Assembly (NCBI GenBank): GCA_907165275.2
Contig: OU015674.1
Location: forward strand, 2,851,001 to 2,915,000
Reading direction: 5' to 3'
Length of the DNA: 64,000 nucleotides
Source of the DNA: Zygaena filipendulae
Taxonomy: Eukaryota > Arthropoda > Insecta > Lepidoptera > Zygaenidae
The notes below the pieces were generated by a model, which saw only the letters and a list, made by a program, of their open reading frames with translations, searched no databases and was not told the origin of the DNA. Below, piece after piece: positions 1-10,879 of this stretch; the first letter of the stretch is position 1; each line of letters opens with the position of its first letter. A program made the translations under genes and the position numbers.

Positions 1-234
1 AAGACAGAGATAATGATGTTATTATTTTAAATATAAATCAATTTCGCAATTGTTTACAACTTATTGTCTTCTTAAGCCGCACTAGCACAATAGCACAATC
101 AAAATACGCTTTGACAAAGTAGATTTGATAACAGGTGACATTTATCCATAGAGATATCACATGGAGAGCGGTTTTTTTTAAATTCCATTCGATATTGCAG
201 CACGAAAACAAATGAATGTGCGTGAATGGTAATA

Positions 235-558
235 GGGATGTGGACTACTTTTGAAAATCAAAATTCTTATTAGTCCGTCAGTTAGAAAATAAAAAAACAA
301 TAGACACGTATTTTTTGCTTTTTCAAATAAATGAAAATACACAGAGATAAAGCGCATTAAAGTTTAGGGTGGGGGCTCGTGACGTCACTAACCGCTAAAA
401 CCGCCATACAAACTGTCAGAATAGGGACGTCACGCGAAATTTCAACTCAATATATCGCCGTTATTTTTTGATTACGTAAAAAAAGAAAAAATACGTGTCC
501 AATACTTTTTAATAATCTACAAGACGGAACTAAAAAATAAAAATTAGTCCACATGCCC
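235..558 (+). mobile_element. M-family inverted-repeat MITE, copy 1
   Basis: The ends are inverted: GGGATGTGGACTA on the left and TTAGTCCACATGCCC on the right. An inner pair, TTAGTCCGTC near 270 and GACGGAACTAA near 523, is also inverted. The two halves are loosely complementary around a centre that carries GTGACGTCAC at 379-388 and GACGTCACG near 426. No open frame is present, so this is a non-autonomous element. No clear target duplication was found, so the superfamily stays open. Confidence 0.7.
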
Positions 559-1339
559 ATTCTATCACCCGTGAAATAACATGACTCTGCTCCATGCACC
601 GAATGCAAACTGCAGTTCTATATACATATTAATTTACATACACTTATCATTATTCACTTGGATCCTTCTTTCCTTCGTTCTGCGTTTGTCTTGATTTGGC
701 ATTATTTTTTAGTACGTGTAAATTAAACTACTATGAAAAAGGTATTAATTAATTTAAGTTTATTGTGTGATTGTACATATCATAACCCCGCTGTGGGCAT
801 AAGTTTCGAGTTGCAGCCTAGAGCCCTACAAATTTACTTTATAATTAATTATCTAAGTGACTGTAACTTGTTTTGTGTCTGAATTAATAAATAAAATAAA
901 ATTTATTGTATCGTTCATACCGATTTCCATGAGATGTAATACAATATAGTTGAGTGCAAAATGTATTAAGCCCACACTGGCTGGCGAGCACTGCGCGGGA
1001 GTAAGCTCCTGCTAGGATGGTGCAGTTATTTTGAATCTGGAACGTCAGCAAAAAACAAGTGATTGAAATCAAACATTTTGGACATAGAGGAAAATACGGT
1101 TGCGTTATTAAAAAAAAGAGGTGTACTTTTTTTGTAATGATAATTAAAATAACAATGCTTGCATACCCTGTTTAAAATATTAAGAGAATATCTATTATTA
1201 CGGTAGTTCAAAACCTTAGTACTTAATTTCTGTTCATAAGTTTATCTATTTGTACTTCCACCATCTAAAAACTATGGGACAGAATTGAAGCGAGTTTTTG
1301 TAGATGAATAACCAAGAACCTAGGCTTGGTTTTATCGCA
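559..1339. other. AT-rich DNA without recognised feature
   Basis: I see no splice-bounded frame, tRNA-like box or family repeat here. The short minus-strand frames at 884-1211 have low-complexity, unprotein-like translations. Confidence 0.5.
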
Positions 1340-1594
1340 ATCGGTTCACAATAAAAATACCCAAATCGCTATAGGGATGCCTATAATATTTGAAGAGTTC
1401 CCTTTGAAGATTCCACCATCAGATCATGATTTCATGACAATGGGACTAAACGGGAAGCACCACCTTTCGAATAAAAAATAATCATCAAAATCGGTTCACC
1501 CAGTCGAATGTTATGAGGTATCAAACATAAAAAAAACAAAAAACATAATGGTCGAATTGAGAACCTCCTCCTTTTTGGGAAGTCGGTTAAAAAG
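1340..1594 (-). mobile_element. RTE-type LINE 3' remnant
   Basis: Read on the minus strand, it begins with AACCGACTTCCC followed by an AAGGAGGAGGTTCTC block. That is the 3' signature of a common lepidopteran RTE-like LINE. Its inner part (1350-1440) matches the reverse complement of the copy at 34.09-34.20 kb, including the stretches around ACCTATAGCGATTTGGG and CTGATGATGG. It is truncated and has no reverse-transcriptase frame. Confidence 0.6.
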
Positions 1595-1661
1595 AGGAGC
1601 CAAGACGATTGTGGGTGCAACGGTAATGCTCACAAAGTCGCAGTAAACGGCTAGTAATAAA

Positions 1662-1866
1662 TCCTATATTATAAATGTGAAAGTGTGGATGTTTGGATGT
1701 TTGTTACTCAATCACGCAAAAACAGCTGAACAGATTTAGATGAATGATGATTAGAAATTTGGCATGTACATTGTCGGGGGTGCAGAAGGCCATAGGGTAC
1801 TTTTTATCCCGGAATTAACGCGGGAAATACGAAATAACCGCGGGTGCAACCGCGGGGCAAAGCTAG
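1662..1866 (+). mobile_element. Lep1-like non-autonomous Helitron, full length
   Basis: It starts TCCTATATTATAAATGTG and ends AGCTAG. The base before it is A and the base after it is T, the A^T target expected of Helitrons. A hairpin of CCGCGG around GTGCAA lies just before the terminal CTAG. The inside holds GTGTGGATGTTTGG and CGCAAAAACAGCTGAACAG, shared by most copies here. It has no coding capacity. Confidence 0.85.
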
Positions 1867-2534
1867 TAAATAAATAATATTATGAACATAATTTCATATC
1901 GAGATATTTATCTCGCGATTAACCTAGTATTAAAGTCTATTCTCAAAGTCGCAAATTATTTATCAGGTATAGATACCATCGCGACGTATAGCTGTGACTT
2001 TACAAGACAGATTCCTTATCTAAGATCTGTATCAATGTCGTTGACATAATATTGTATAGTTCGACCTTTTACGAACGTACATACAAATTTTTGCATACGG
2101 TTGGTCGATGACATGATTGTTTTGGCTTTACTACGCGTGATCTTCCCTACTAATATTAGATATAAATGCGAAAGTAACTACATACACACACAAAAAAATT
2201 GCTACTAAGTAAATAAAAAAAAAATGTTTCTTGATCACGCATTTTATAGTATCGACGAGTTTCTCGATTCTGAGTGGCCTGCTCTTCCAAGTCTTGGCAA
2301 CATAAATAGTCAAATACAAAACATGGCTGCTGGTCTAATTATAAGTTAATCTGTATACATATATATAGCTAACTCTAATCTTATATTTTAATGAATTTTA
2401 TAATTTAATTTGACATGAAAATAATGAATTTATGAATAAACAATACAATACAATAGAAGTAGTCGAGGCGGTCGTAATTATACAAAACAGAGGAATTTTC
2501 TGTCTTCAACATTTGGCAGACAAACCTGACGAAG
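1867..2534. other. AT-rich spacer
   Basis: No gene, RNA or family repeat was recognised. The stretch near 2425-2460 has a run of AATAC-type repeats like LINE tails, but too short to assign. Confidence 0.45.
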
Positions 2535-2862
2535 GGGCATGATGACAAGGTATAAAAATCAAAATTCTATTTAGTAGTAGTAGTAGTTAGATAGTAAAAA
2601 AATAATAGAAACCTATGTTTTTTTTTGCTTTTTTGAATTATTAAAAAAATACTTAGATGAAACGCATTAAAATTTAGGAGTGGGAGGTCGCGACGTCGTA
2701 ACTAAGTATAAAGTGTACCTAGTTATGACGTCACACGGAATTTCAACTCAATGTATCGCCGTTATTATTTGATTACTTACGTAAAAAAAAGGAAGAATAC
2801 GTGTCAATATTTTTCATTAATCTACGAAATGGACTAAACATTAAAATTTAATCATCATGCCC
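2535..2862 (+). mobile_element. M-family MITE, copy 2
   Basis: The ends are GGGCATGATGA and TCATCATGCCC, perfect 11-base inverted repeats, and they define the family termini better than the other copies do. The usual TTAGTCCGTC has decayed to a (TAG)n run at 2572-2587. TGACGTCA lies near 2726. Confidence 0.7.
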
Positions 2863-3828
2863 ATTGTATAGCGTAAAATTTGCCCACGACATCCATACAA
2901 ACAATGCTAGTAAGTGAACCGACGCGTTACAATAATGACTTTTCATGCTGACACTACGCGCCATTGACTTTCTCGATGCCATTAACCGAATAACCCATTG
3001 CACAAAGAACTGGCGCTTTTCAAGGTGAACGCACACTAAGACAAACTAAACGTGCACTCGCACGCACACACACACACACATCACGTATATTATGAACACA
3101 TGCACCAGTGGTAGGTACGTGATTCAAAATAAGCACTGACCAATCTTTATTTTGCGGTCGTCCGGTGGAAAGTTTGTTTGAATTTACGCTCTGGTACACG
3201 GTGTTAAGGGTGATAATGTATTATTTGTGTTGTTGAAACGTGTTGGTGGTAGACAAGAAGGGTGCACCCTCACAAGTATAAGCCAGACATACAATACATG
3301 TGTAAAAAGTGCAGACTGCATTCGCCAGTAGGTATAGTTACTTTGGCATAATCTTCGGCCGTCCAATGTTCGTTCCCACATAAGTTTTGATAAAATGTAT
3401 TTTTATTAACCTCATAATAGCATTGTTATCTATGTATTTAATGAGAGTTAATTGTTTTCATATCAGTTTCATTGAAAAATAGCTGTTGAAAATAAGAATA
3501 TTAAAAAAAAAAATCCGTATTATCTATCAGCAATAACTAACCTAACATAAAAAAATGCGTGTAAAATACCAAATAAGTACCTATACGATAAATAAAAGCA
3601 ACATTTTTTGTTGTAGGTACATACAGACAATTCAGGAAACTATTACATGTACTATACATGTATACACTGCGGCGTACACGCATACATACATACATATATT
3701 ATGTATAATGTAGGGTGCATCAGGGACATAAATGTACTTAAGTCATTATGTATGCGTGAATGGTTTTATATTATTTAAAGCCATATATATTATATTACCT
3801 ACATAAATGTACCTTTATAAAATATATA
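2863..3828. other. Unassigned DNA with a CA microsatellite
   Basis: A (CA)n run sits at about 3065-3080, and telomere-unlike ACATACATA repeats lie at 3679-3700. I see no supported gene. The minus-strand frames at 2848-3381 lack splice context and motifs. Confidence 0.45.
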
Positions 3829-4024
3829 CTAGCTGATTCCCGCGGTTTCACCCGCATTAAATTCCATGTTCCCGCGGGAATTCCGGGATAAAAAGTACCC
3901 TATGTCCTTCTCTGTACCTCTGACAATGTGCATGCAAAATTTCAGGATGATCGGATGAGCCGTTAAGGCGTGAAAGCGTAACAAACAAACAAACTCACTT
4001 TCGCATTTATAGTATCAGTAAGGA
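3829..4024 (-). mobile_element. Lep1-like Helitron, full length
   Basis: On the plus strand it runs from CTAGCTGATTCCCGCGG to TATCAGTAAGGA and is flanked by A and T, so it is a minus-strand element with TC and CTAG ends. The hairpin arms GCGG and CCGC are intact. The middle is of the GATGATCGGATGAGCC type, with GTAACAAACAAACAAAC before the 5' end. Confidence 0.85.
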
Positions 4025-4456
4025 TACTGCTGAAGATCTTAATACACAATATACATATAGAGCAGAAAAGTCATCCATCCATTTAATTTGGCACTCCTTT
4101 TCCAAATGATCTTTATTGACATAAATAACGTAGATATTTAGTTCCAGAGATCAAACAAGTTGTTTACGAGATTTCGACGAGATTGTGAGCAAATGTTTTC
4201 CTTAATGCAAAAGCTTAACGTTGTGACTGTGTCTTGCCCTTGGGTTCGTTGAACCCATGAAAAGACGTAGTCTGTACAAATTGACGGCGAGTTTGTCTTC
4301 GAATAAAAAACATCACGGATACCTCCATGTTTGCCTTTAGGTAATATTAGATATATACTTTCGAAATTTTGCGTAAAAAAATCACCTCTTTTTGCTTACA
4401 TTGGCTACGACGATTTACCTCCACAAGTTATCGATTTTGACTTGTTTTAGGACTCA

Positions 4457-4657
4457 TCTATACTAATATTATAAAGAGGAATGTCTTGATTTTTCGTTCG
4501 TTTGTTACGATTTAACTCAAAAACTACTGGACCTATTTTAAAAATTCTTTACCATTAGAAAGCTACATTATTCCTGAGTAATATAGGCTATATTGTAATT
4601 CGGAATTCCCGCGGGAACTCTGAAATTATCGCGGGTGAAATCGCGTGGGACAGCTAG
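4457..4657 (+). mobile_element. Lep1-like Helitron, AAAGAGG subfamily
   Basis: It starts TCTATACTAATATTATAAAG after an A and ends GACAGCTAG before a T. The middle (AACTCAAAAACTACTGG, then AGAAAGCTACATTATTCC) differs from the GTGTGGATG subfamily, while the 3' 60 bases are shared. This shows modular exchange between conserved ends. Confidence 0.85.
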
Positions 4658-5924
4658 TCAATGATATTGTAATACATAGAATGCCGTTGGGACTCATTTA
4701 AAAGTAGATCTAACACTGCTATAATCTCAGACGCACTTTTCTGTATAATTTATCCATTTGTTAATTGCCGAAATTTTGTGTGATACCAGGACAATATGAG
4801 TTGTGTTGTTTGCTTGCGCGTCGGAAATCTGTGGTATTTGATTCTGTTGTGGTCACAGACCAAACCTAACTCAACCTAGCACGTTAGGGTTTGCTGAATC
4901 AAAACAGCAGCGGTTATTGTTCTCGGAATTACACAAATTATGTAGAGGGGGAGTTATAGTGTTTAAGTTATGATAATACAATATGTTTACAGGATAGCGT
5001 AAGCGAAAGAAATTAAAAAGTTGACTAAAAAAATCTAGGAACGTATCGTTAGCCGTGATTGGACATCCTATACCTATTATTTATTATATCCTCGGTTCAA
5101 AGTTCAAAAAATAGTTTACTACACCTTATTGCATCATACCGAACATTATTATTTACCACACAATAGCTGATTCAGCGGCGCTGTTAGCCAATCACAAATC
5201 GCATAATATTCTTTCAAATATGGGTAGGTTCAGTTGTGTGTGTGTGTGTTTTTTTTTAATCATTTGGCATTGTAATGAGAAATAAAAATAAGCGGCGATA
5301 CGAAGACACTCGGTTGTATTAGTGCACGTTTCCATTGAATCGGCAAACTCTTATGCTAAAAACCCTTAATTGGGATTGGTTACACAGTAGATAATTATCA
5401 TTTTGAAAATTAAAATAAGTGTCTAAAGAGAAAACCTTTTTTATAAAACAAGCTTTTATTCAAATGCGCTAAAAAGAATAAACCATGCATTATCATTCAA
5501 ACTAAACGTGTACACAAAATTTCAGCTCAATCGGTTGAAGATATCTTCTTCAAAATTGAGTTGCAAGATTCCACCCGTACAATCATAGTTACATACATAA
5601 ATTTGCAAGTAATAAAAGCTTTTAAAAACCCTATCGGTTAGAGAATATAACATATAATATAACTAGTACAGTATAGGTATAGACCTAATAAAAAGAAGAC
5701 GCGATCATTCATGAGCCAATCACTAATATCGCAACAAACTTATATTGAATGTCTACAAACTAAAAAAAAAAAAAAATTTTGCAGAGGGTAAGGGGGAACT
5801 GCAGTACAAGAATCGGGAAAATAAATTCTCTGCGATTCTATCACTAGGAGAGTAAATGTTCTATTCTAGACGCGTTGTTCGTTCTGTTCTACTCTAGAGA
5901 AGTTCGTTGCAAATACCTTTTTCA
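4658..5924. other. AT-rich spacer with a GT run
   Basis: It contains a (GT)n tract at about 5235-5249 and otherwise no recognisable gene or family repeat. Confidence 0.45.
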
Positions 5925-6253
5925 TTACTCATACTCGGAAAGTTGGTCTGAAGTTGCCTGAGAAGCGGGTTGAAAGTAACACTTTTCAGCCCTAGGGAGA
6001 ATCGCTTTCAACTGACAGCTGGATACTGCAGAAACTCAAGTTTTTTTTTTATGTCATAGGGTGCACTTACTGGCCAGTAGCACACCTAATGGTTGATTTA
6101 TGTAAAATAAAATTCACTCATTTTTTTCTTTAGCTAATTCCTATTTTTATTTTGACTTTCCTTGCATTCGTCATGAAAAGCACAGTGTTATCCTCGGGAG
6201 AAAGACTTACTTAACTAAATAAGTTACTTTCACCCCTAGGATAACAATGTACT
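5925..6253 (-). mobile_element. P-family repeat, copy 1
   Basis: This is the reverse complement of the copy at 20228-20545 over nearly its whole length. Markers are CCTTGCATTCGTCATGAAAA, TTCTCCCTAGGGCTG (inverted here) and the TTATCCTAGGGG/CCCCTAGGATAA hairpin. Part of it (ATGACATAAAAAA with ACTGGCCAGTA) resembles a LINE tail and is missing from the copy at 13.3 kb. Class unknown. Confidence 0.6.
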
Positions 6254-6264
6254 ATTTTTATTTA

Positions 6265-6345
6265 CTAGCTCTTTGCATTTTCATCCGCGGTAATCTCGGA
6301 ATCTAAGTAGGTACTTGTATCTCGGAATAGGCTATTTGACCACTT
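6265..6345 (-). mobile_element. Helitron 3' fragment
   Basis: ACTAGCT followed by CATCCGCGGTAATCTCGGAA matches the 3' end of the minus-strand Helitrons. The 5' part is lost and the hairpin is degraded. Confidence 0.5.
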
Positions 6346-6600
6346 TTTTTTTCTTAATTCTATTTAGTCCGTCAGATAATAAAAAATAATGGACACGTAT
6401 TTTTGGCTTTTTCAAATTAATGAAAATATACCCGGATGAAGCGCATTAAAGTTTGGTAGTGGGGGCTCGTAAGTCGTAACGTCATACGCAGCTAAAAACT
6501 GCGCCTGCTTGTTACGAAAAAAGACGAAGAAATACGTGTCTAATATTTTTTATGAACCTACACGACGGGAAAAAAAAATAGTCAAATTGGTAGCCTAATT
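6346..6600 (+). mobile_element. M-family MITE, copy 3, worn
   Basis: It has ATTTAGTCCGTCAG at the left and GACGGGAAAAAAAAATAGTC at the right, with GGACACGTATTTTTGGC and ATACGTGTC as inverted inner arms. The GGGCATG outer ends and one CRE-like core are missing. Confidence 0.6.
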
Positions 6601-6605
6601 AGCCT

Positions 6606-6658
6606 ATACCCGCGGGATCTCCGAAACTAACGCGGGTGGAACCGCGGGGAAAGCCAGT
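6606..6658 (+). mobile_element. Helitron 3' fragment
   Basis: CCCGCGGGATCTCCGAAA and GCGGGTGGAACCGC followed by CCAGTAG match the hairpin end of the plus-strand family. CTAG has changed to CCAG or CAGT. It lies directly against the worn M element. Confidence 0.5.
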
Positions 6659-7077
6659 AGTGATTAAGGGCCCTGATTGTTATCGAATACTTGGTGTGAC
6701 AATGGGAATGCGTAATTGGTGCGTCGCGTCGGCTTTTTTGCATAAGCGTCGTAGGGTCGCGGCAAGGGCGGCCGGCCGTTGATCCGCGATCCTGCCACTG
6801 ACCTATGCACTAATGAGAGGTGCGAGGGTCACATTACGTATTCACAAAATCGGGGCCCCAATTCCGTTATTTCAACAGGGCGCTTATTCACTATGACCAA
6901 CAAAATTATTTCACCAACTTTAAGTTTTCTATTGGCGATTTCTTTTCAACCCTTTCACCACCACGTTTATGCAGCCTTAATAAGTTAAGGCTACAAAAAT
7001 ATGGCCATTACCTCCAGACGACACGCTTTAAGCGTGATTTCTCCTATTGTTGGGAATGCTGAATATCTATCATTTAA

Positions 7078-7265
7078 TCCTACTAATATTATAAATGTGA
7101 AAGTGTGGATGTTTGGATGTTTGTTACTCAATCACGCAAAAACGGCGGAACGGATTTGGATGAAATTTGGCTTGGGCATGCACGTTGTCGTTGTATAGAG
7201 AAGGACATAGTGTACTTTTATCCCGGAATTCCCGTGGGAACTCCGAAATTATCGCGGGTGAAACT
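7078..7265 (+). mobile_element. Helitron, 3' end lost
   Basis: The 5' end TCCTACTAATATTATAAATG is intact and follows an A. The body is typical, but after GCGGGTGAAAC the sequence diverges, so the second hairpin arm and CTAG are gone. The 65-80-codon frames across 7000-7330 arise from this repeat. Confidence 0.8.
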
Positions 7266-7587
7266 GGTGTGTTTGCAACGTAATATTAATAATACGTTTT
7301 TGGTCCCAGGAGCACGACTTTCGTAGATCGTGATATCACGGGGATGGCGGTGAAAGCATTTGTCACGTTTTGGTTTGTAGGACACCAAAGCGAACAGGTA
7401 GTAGGTAGGTACAGCGTGGGTTCTTAAAGAAATAGTTCAGTAGTTTCTTCACAATTTTTATTGCCTTCCTGGTTCGTCGTCGATAGATAGATCTAACAAA
7501 GCCTCAGCGGTCGAGGGTAGGTGGTGGTTGCCGAAGCTGAGCACGCGCGGCAGTAACTAGCCAAAGCTGGCGCGGCTGCTGTAGGCA

Positions 7588-7699
7588 GCGGCTGGAGTAG
7601 GCATCGGAGTTGAAGGTGGCCGCAGGGTTAGTAGCGGAATAGCGAAGGTGTGCCTGGAAACCTGCGGCCACCTTCAACTCCGGTGCCTACTGCAGCCGC
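7588..7699. repeat. GC-rich inverted repeat, 39-base arms
   Basis: The arms 7588-7626 and 7661-7699 pair with two mismatches around a 34-base loop. Each arm includes GTTGAAGGTGGCCGCAGG or its complement. The GC-rich arms stand out from the AT-rich surroundings. It could be a foldback element or a transcribed hairpin, and no other copy is in the window. Confidence 0.75.
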
Positions 7700-8139
7700 G
7701 CCCGTTTTTAAGGCGATTCAAGTGGGTGACGTTACGGGTTTATTAACGGATTTTTTTTTGAAGTCGGTTTATACCTCATTGCAAGTCACCAATTGGCTAC
7801 TTAACTAACTGTAACACTTAACCAACGCATGTCATCGCATTAACTTTTCGCATAGCGCGAGGTCAACGACCCCGATGTGTTTGCCTTCTTACGTACATAA
7901 ATATTATATATATGATAAAACTGTGGTATTATACTAGATCAGTCGGAAAGGGGGTATCAAGTCGAAAGAGTATAAACTTGACCATAGTAATGAACAACTT
8001 CTACTTTATATACCTATGTTGTGTGACGGCCGTTCGAGCTTTTAACTTGAGTTTTGAGTGTCGACCAAACATTGGCAGCATGTCGGAAAAACTGTCACGA
8101 CTGACGAGTTGGTGGAGAGATCACGAGATCTGACTAGAC

Positions 8140-8206
8140 GTGTACTTTGGGGGAGTCTCGTCTAGCAGTAGACGTCTGTATTCTTCTGATATGATGATGA
8201 TGACTT
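8140..8206 (+). mobile_element. LINE 3' tail remnant
   Basis: TTTGGGGGAGTCTCG, then AGCAGTAGACGTCTGTA and a (GAT)n end follow the layout of lepidopteran non-LTR 3' tails (GGGGAGGCC, CAGCAGTGGACGTC, GATGATGATG). No reverse-transcriptase frame is attached. Confidence 0.5.
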
Positions 8207-9007
8207 TAATTTCCCACAAGATTTCAAGAATTACTTAAAGAAAGAAAGAAAAAACGTAACTTTTGTTTACGTTCAAGGTCATTGTGTGAGGTTAGGGATC
8301 AATAGTATTTCCACTGTATGTTAGTGGTAGGCCTCTGACGGACACGAACGAAAAATTCCGACTTTGACCACCGCGATTAGTAGATTTAAAATGTATAATT
8401 GCATTTTTTTAAATTACCCTACCGGATAAATGAAATGCTCTTGACTGTGACTTGTCACCCCCTCTTTGACTAATCTTGTATAAATCTAACAGTGAGTCTG
8501 TGAGGAGACATGTAGGTACGAAGGCGTTATTATTGCTTAGGACAGACATTATGGGGTGGCGGGGTTAGTGGCCGATCGATTGGGACGCTGTTTGGGGTCT
8601 CGTGAGACCCACAGGGGCGGATTAATGCGTCACTTTAAATCACAGAGGAAATAAATTAACTGGAGAGGACATGTAGGCGGGGCAGGCGCGCCACCGTTGC
8701 AAAGGAAGTTAGATCAAATGCTCTAACTTGCCCACAACTTCATTTGCTGCTTTCTCAAGTATATTTACCACAGTGTTTCCAAAACTTTGAATTTTGAAAA
8801 CAGTAACTAAGTGAAAACAACCATAAAGGGTTTGATACATTTTTATATAGGTTAATGAATGTTTAAGTGCGTGATGAATAGTTTTGTGTGCGAAAATCAT
8901 CCGGCGACACTGGTTTTCATCTGTTTTTATACTAAACTAAGTTGATGTCCCTTCTATCTGTTATTTTATGTTCTGTGCTTTAAATAGTCTGAGTGACTAA
9001 ATTTTAG
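8207..9007. other. Unassigned DNA
   Basis: I see no supported gene. The minus-strand frame at 8709-8900 has no splice or motif support. A TCAAGGTCA nuclear-receptor-like half site lies at 8273-8281. Confidence 0.45.
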
Positions 9008-9238
9008 TTTTTAGTCCGTCAGGTGGAATAAAAAAAAATCGAATAAGTATTTCTTCTTTTTCTTGCGATAAAAAATAACGGCGATTCATTAAGTCGATAT
9101 TTTGCAATCCGGTACTTTTTATACGGGGTTTATATCGGATTCCCACGCCTATACCTACTTTAAAGCGCTTTATCTAACTATTTTTTTCATTAAGTTCAAC
9201 AAGCAAAAAATACGCATCTATTATTATTATTAAATAGA
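9008..9238. mobile_element. Rearranged M-family element
   Basis: TTTTAGTCCGTCAGG opens it, followed by ATAACGGCGATTCATT and AAAGCGCTTTATC, all M-family modules but in altered order. The CRE-like centre is lost. Confidence 0.45.
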
Positions 9239-9269
9239 CTTAGGTATTCTATTAGTTACTTATCAACAC

Positions 9270-9388
9270 CCCCGACCGTTGGTGGAGTGGTTAGGGTTGT
9301 CAGGTGTCGCGGATTCAATCCACGCATCAGGGTAAATGTTTTGTATCGTTTTGTAATAGGTTCAGTATTTATTTATTTATTTATTACA
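9270..9388 (+). mobile_element. tRNA-headed SINE-like repeat
   Basis: An A-box-like GTTGGTGGAGTGG and a B-box-like GGATTCAATCC lie about 30 bases apart, followed by a body and an ATTTATTTATTTATT tail. The B box departs from GGTTCGANTCC, so it is an old or diverged copy, not a functional tRNA. Confidence 0.45.
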
Positions 9389-9654
9389 AAAACCACATAA
9401 TCCTCATTACTATCAGAATTATGTACTAAGAAAAAAAAGTATACAAATGCTATAAAGTAATAAGTATTATATCAGCTGTCTAAGCTGCTACCTATACATA
9501 GTACAAGCTCTGCTTAGTTTAGGACAAGCGATTTTTCAAGTTTTTTATCATTTCGGACTGGTAAGATTAATTAAATATTATTATTACTTATCACAAAATC
9601 GCAGTCGCCATTTTAATTTTAATTATTATTTAGTACCTAAATCCTCGATTTCTT

Positions 9655-9840
9655 GGAATCCGTCCCTGCGCTCTGAAAGGGAAAGTTCGTTTACATCACA
9701 GGGCTACGGTCGGTCGGGTGTCTGAAATAAAATTTAGTTTCCCGACCGAGCAGCTAGCGCATTCACCCGGCGGCACTTGCACGCACGCAGACACAACAGT
9801 TCACAGTTCATTGTCGTTTATTGACAGGCAATATTAGGTA
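9655..9840. other. GC-richer island of unknown nature
   Basis: It is richer in C and G than its surroundings, with CTACGGTCGGTCGGG near 9704 and CCCGACCGAGC near 9741. It matches none of the families in this window. It could be a non-coding first exon, but no frame supports that. Confidence 0.3.
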
Positions 9841-9884
9841 TACCAACTTTTCGACAAACTCACATTTTATTTATTTATTATTTA

Positions 9885-10070
9885 CTAGCTGTTCCCCGCG
9901 GTAATTTCTGAGTTCCTGCGGGAATTCCGGGATAAAAAGTACCCTATGTCCTTCTCTGTACCCTGACAACGTGAATGCCAAATTTCATCCAAATCCGTTC
10001 AGCCGTTTTTGCGTGATTGAGTAACAAACATCCAAACATCCACACTTTCACATTTATAATATTAGTAGGA
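9885..10070 (-). mobile_element. Helitron, hairpin half deleted
   Basis: It is flanked by A and T, running from CTAGCTGTTCCCCGCGG to AATATTAGTAGGA. Both termini are intact. However, GCGG is followed directly by TAATTTCTGAG, so the GTTTCACCCGC arm is missing and the terminal hairpin cannot form. Confidence 0.85.
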
Positions 10071-10447
10071 TTTATTCATTCATTTTTACAAAGCAAATAA
10101 TTTACAAAATAGTGTGAATAAACTTTCATAACTTATTATATTTGCGTTTATTATGTTGGTTATACACGAGTTCACGATATAATAATATAACAAATCTAAA
10201 TTAATGTAAAAAAAAAAATACCCTTTATCCCACTTCTATAACTATTTACTATCCTTTGGAGAACGACACAAGGTACTTTTATCCCATATAGGTAGTAGGT
10301 AGGTTTACAATACAGCCTATGTTACTCAGTGATAATGTAGTATTCTAATATTTCAATGGTGAAATAATTTTTGAAGTCCAGTTGTTTTGGAGTGAAATCC
10401 TAAGAAACAAACAAACAAGAAAGCAAATCTTTCCTCTTTATAATACA

Positions 10448-10663
10448 CTAGCTGTTCCCCGCGGTTTCACCCGCGGTATTTTCGGAGTTCCCGTGGGAAT
10501 TCCAGGATTAAAAGTACCCTATGTCATTCAGGACTACCGTAGCTTCCTATAAGTGAAAGAATTTTCAAAATCCGTTTAATATATCCAGAGATTACCCCCT
10601 ACAACGTCACAAACTCACAATTCACAAACTCACAATTCACCTTTACCTCTTTATTAGTATAGA
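10448..10663 (-). mobile_element. Helitron, first of a tandem pair
   Basis: CTAGCTGTTCCCCGCGGTTT opens it on the plus strand and TTATTAGTATAGA closes it (5' end of the TCTATAC subfamily). Inside, CACAAACTCACAATT is duplicated. The next Helitron starts at the very next base, in the same orientation. Confidence 0.8.
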
Positions 10664-10879
10664 GTAGAAGTTCGGCGCGGTTTCTCCCGCGGTAATCAAG
10701 AAGTTCCCGCGGGAATTCCGGGTTACAGTATAGCCTATGTTACTCAGGGATATTAAGGGATGTAGCATTCTAATGCTGAAAGAATTTTTCTAAATCAGTT
10801 GAGTAGCTAGTTTTTGAGTTAAATCGTAACTAACAAACAAACACAATCAAATCTGTCCTCTTTGTAATATTAGTATAGA
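10664..10879 (-). mobile_element. Helitron, second of a tandem pair
   Basis: It starts GTAGAAGTTCGGCGCGG, a worn CTAGCTGTTCCCCGCGG, and ends TTAGTATAGA before a T. The middle (TAGCATTCTAATGCTGAAAG) matches its neighbour's subfamily. Head-to-tail contact is described in the findings. Confidence 0.75.
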
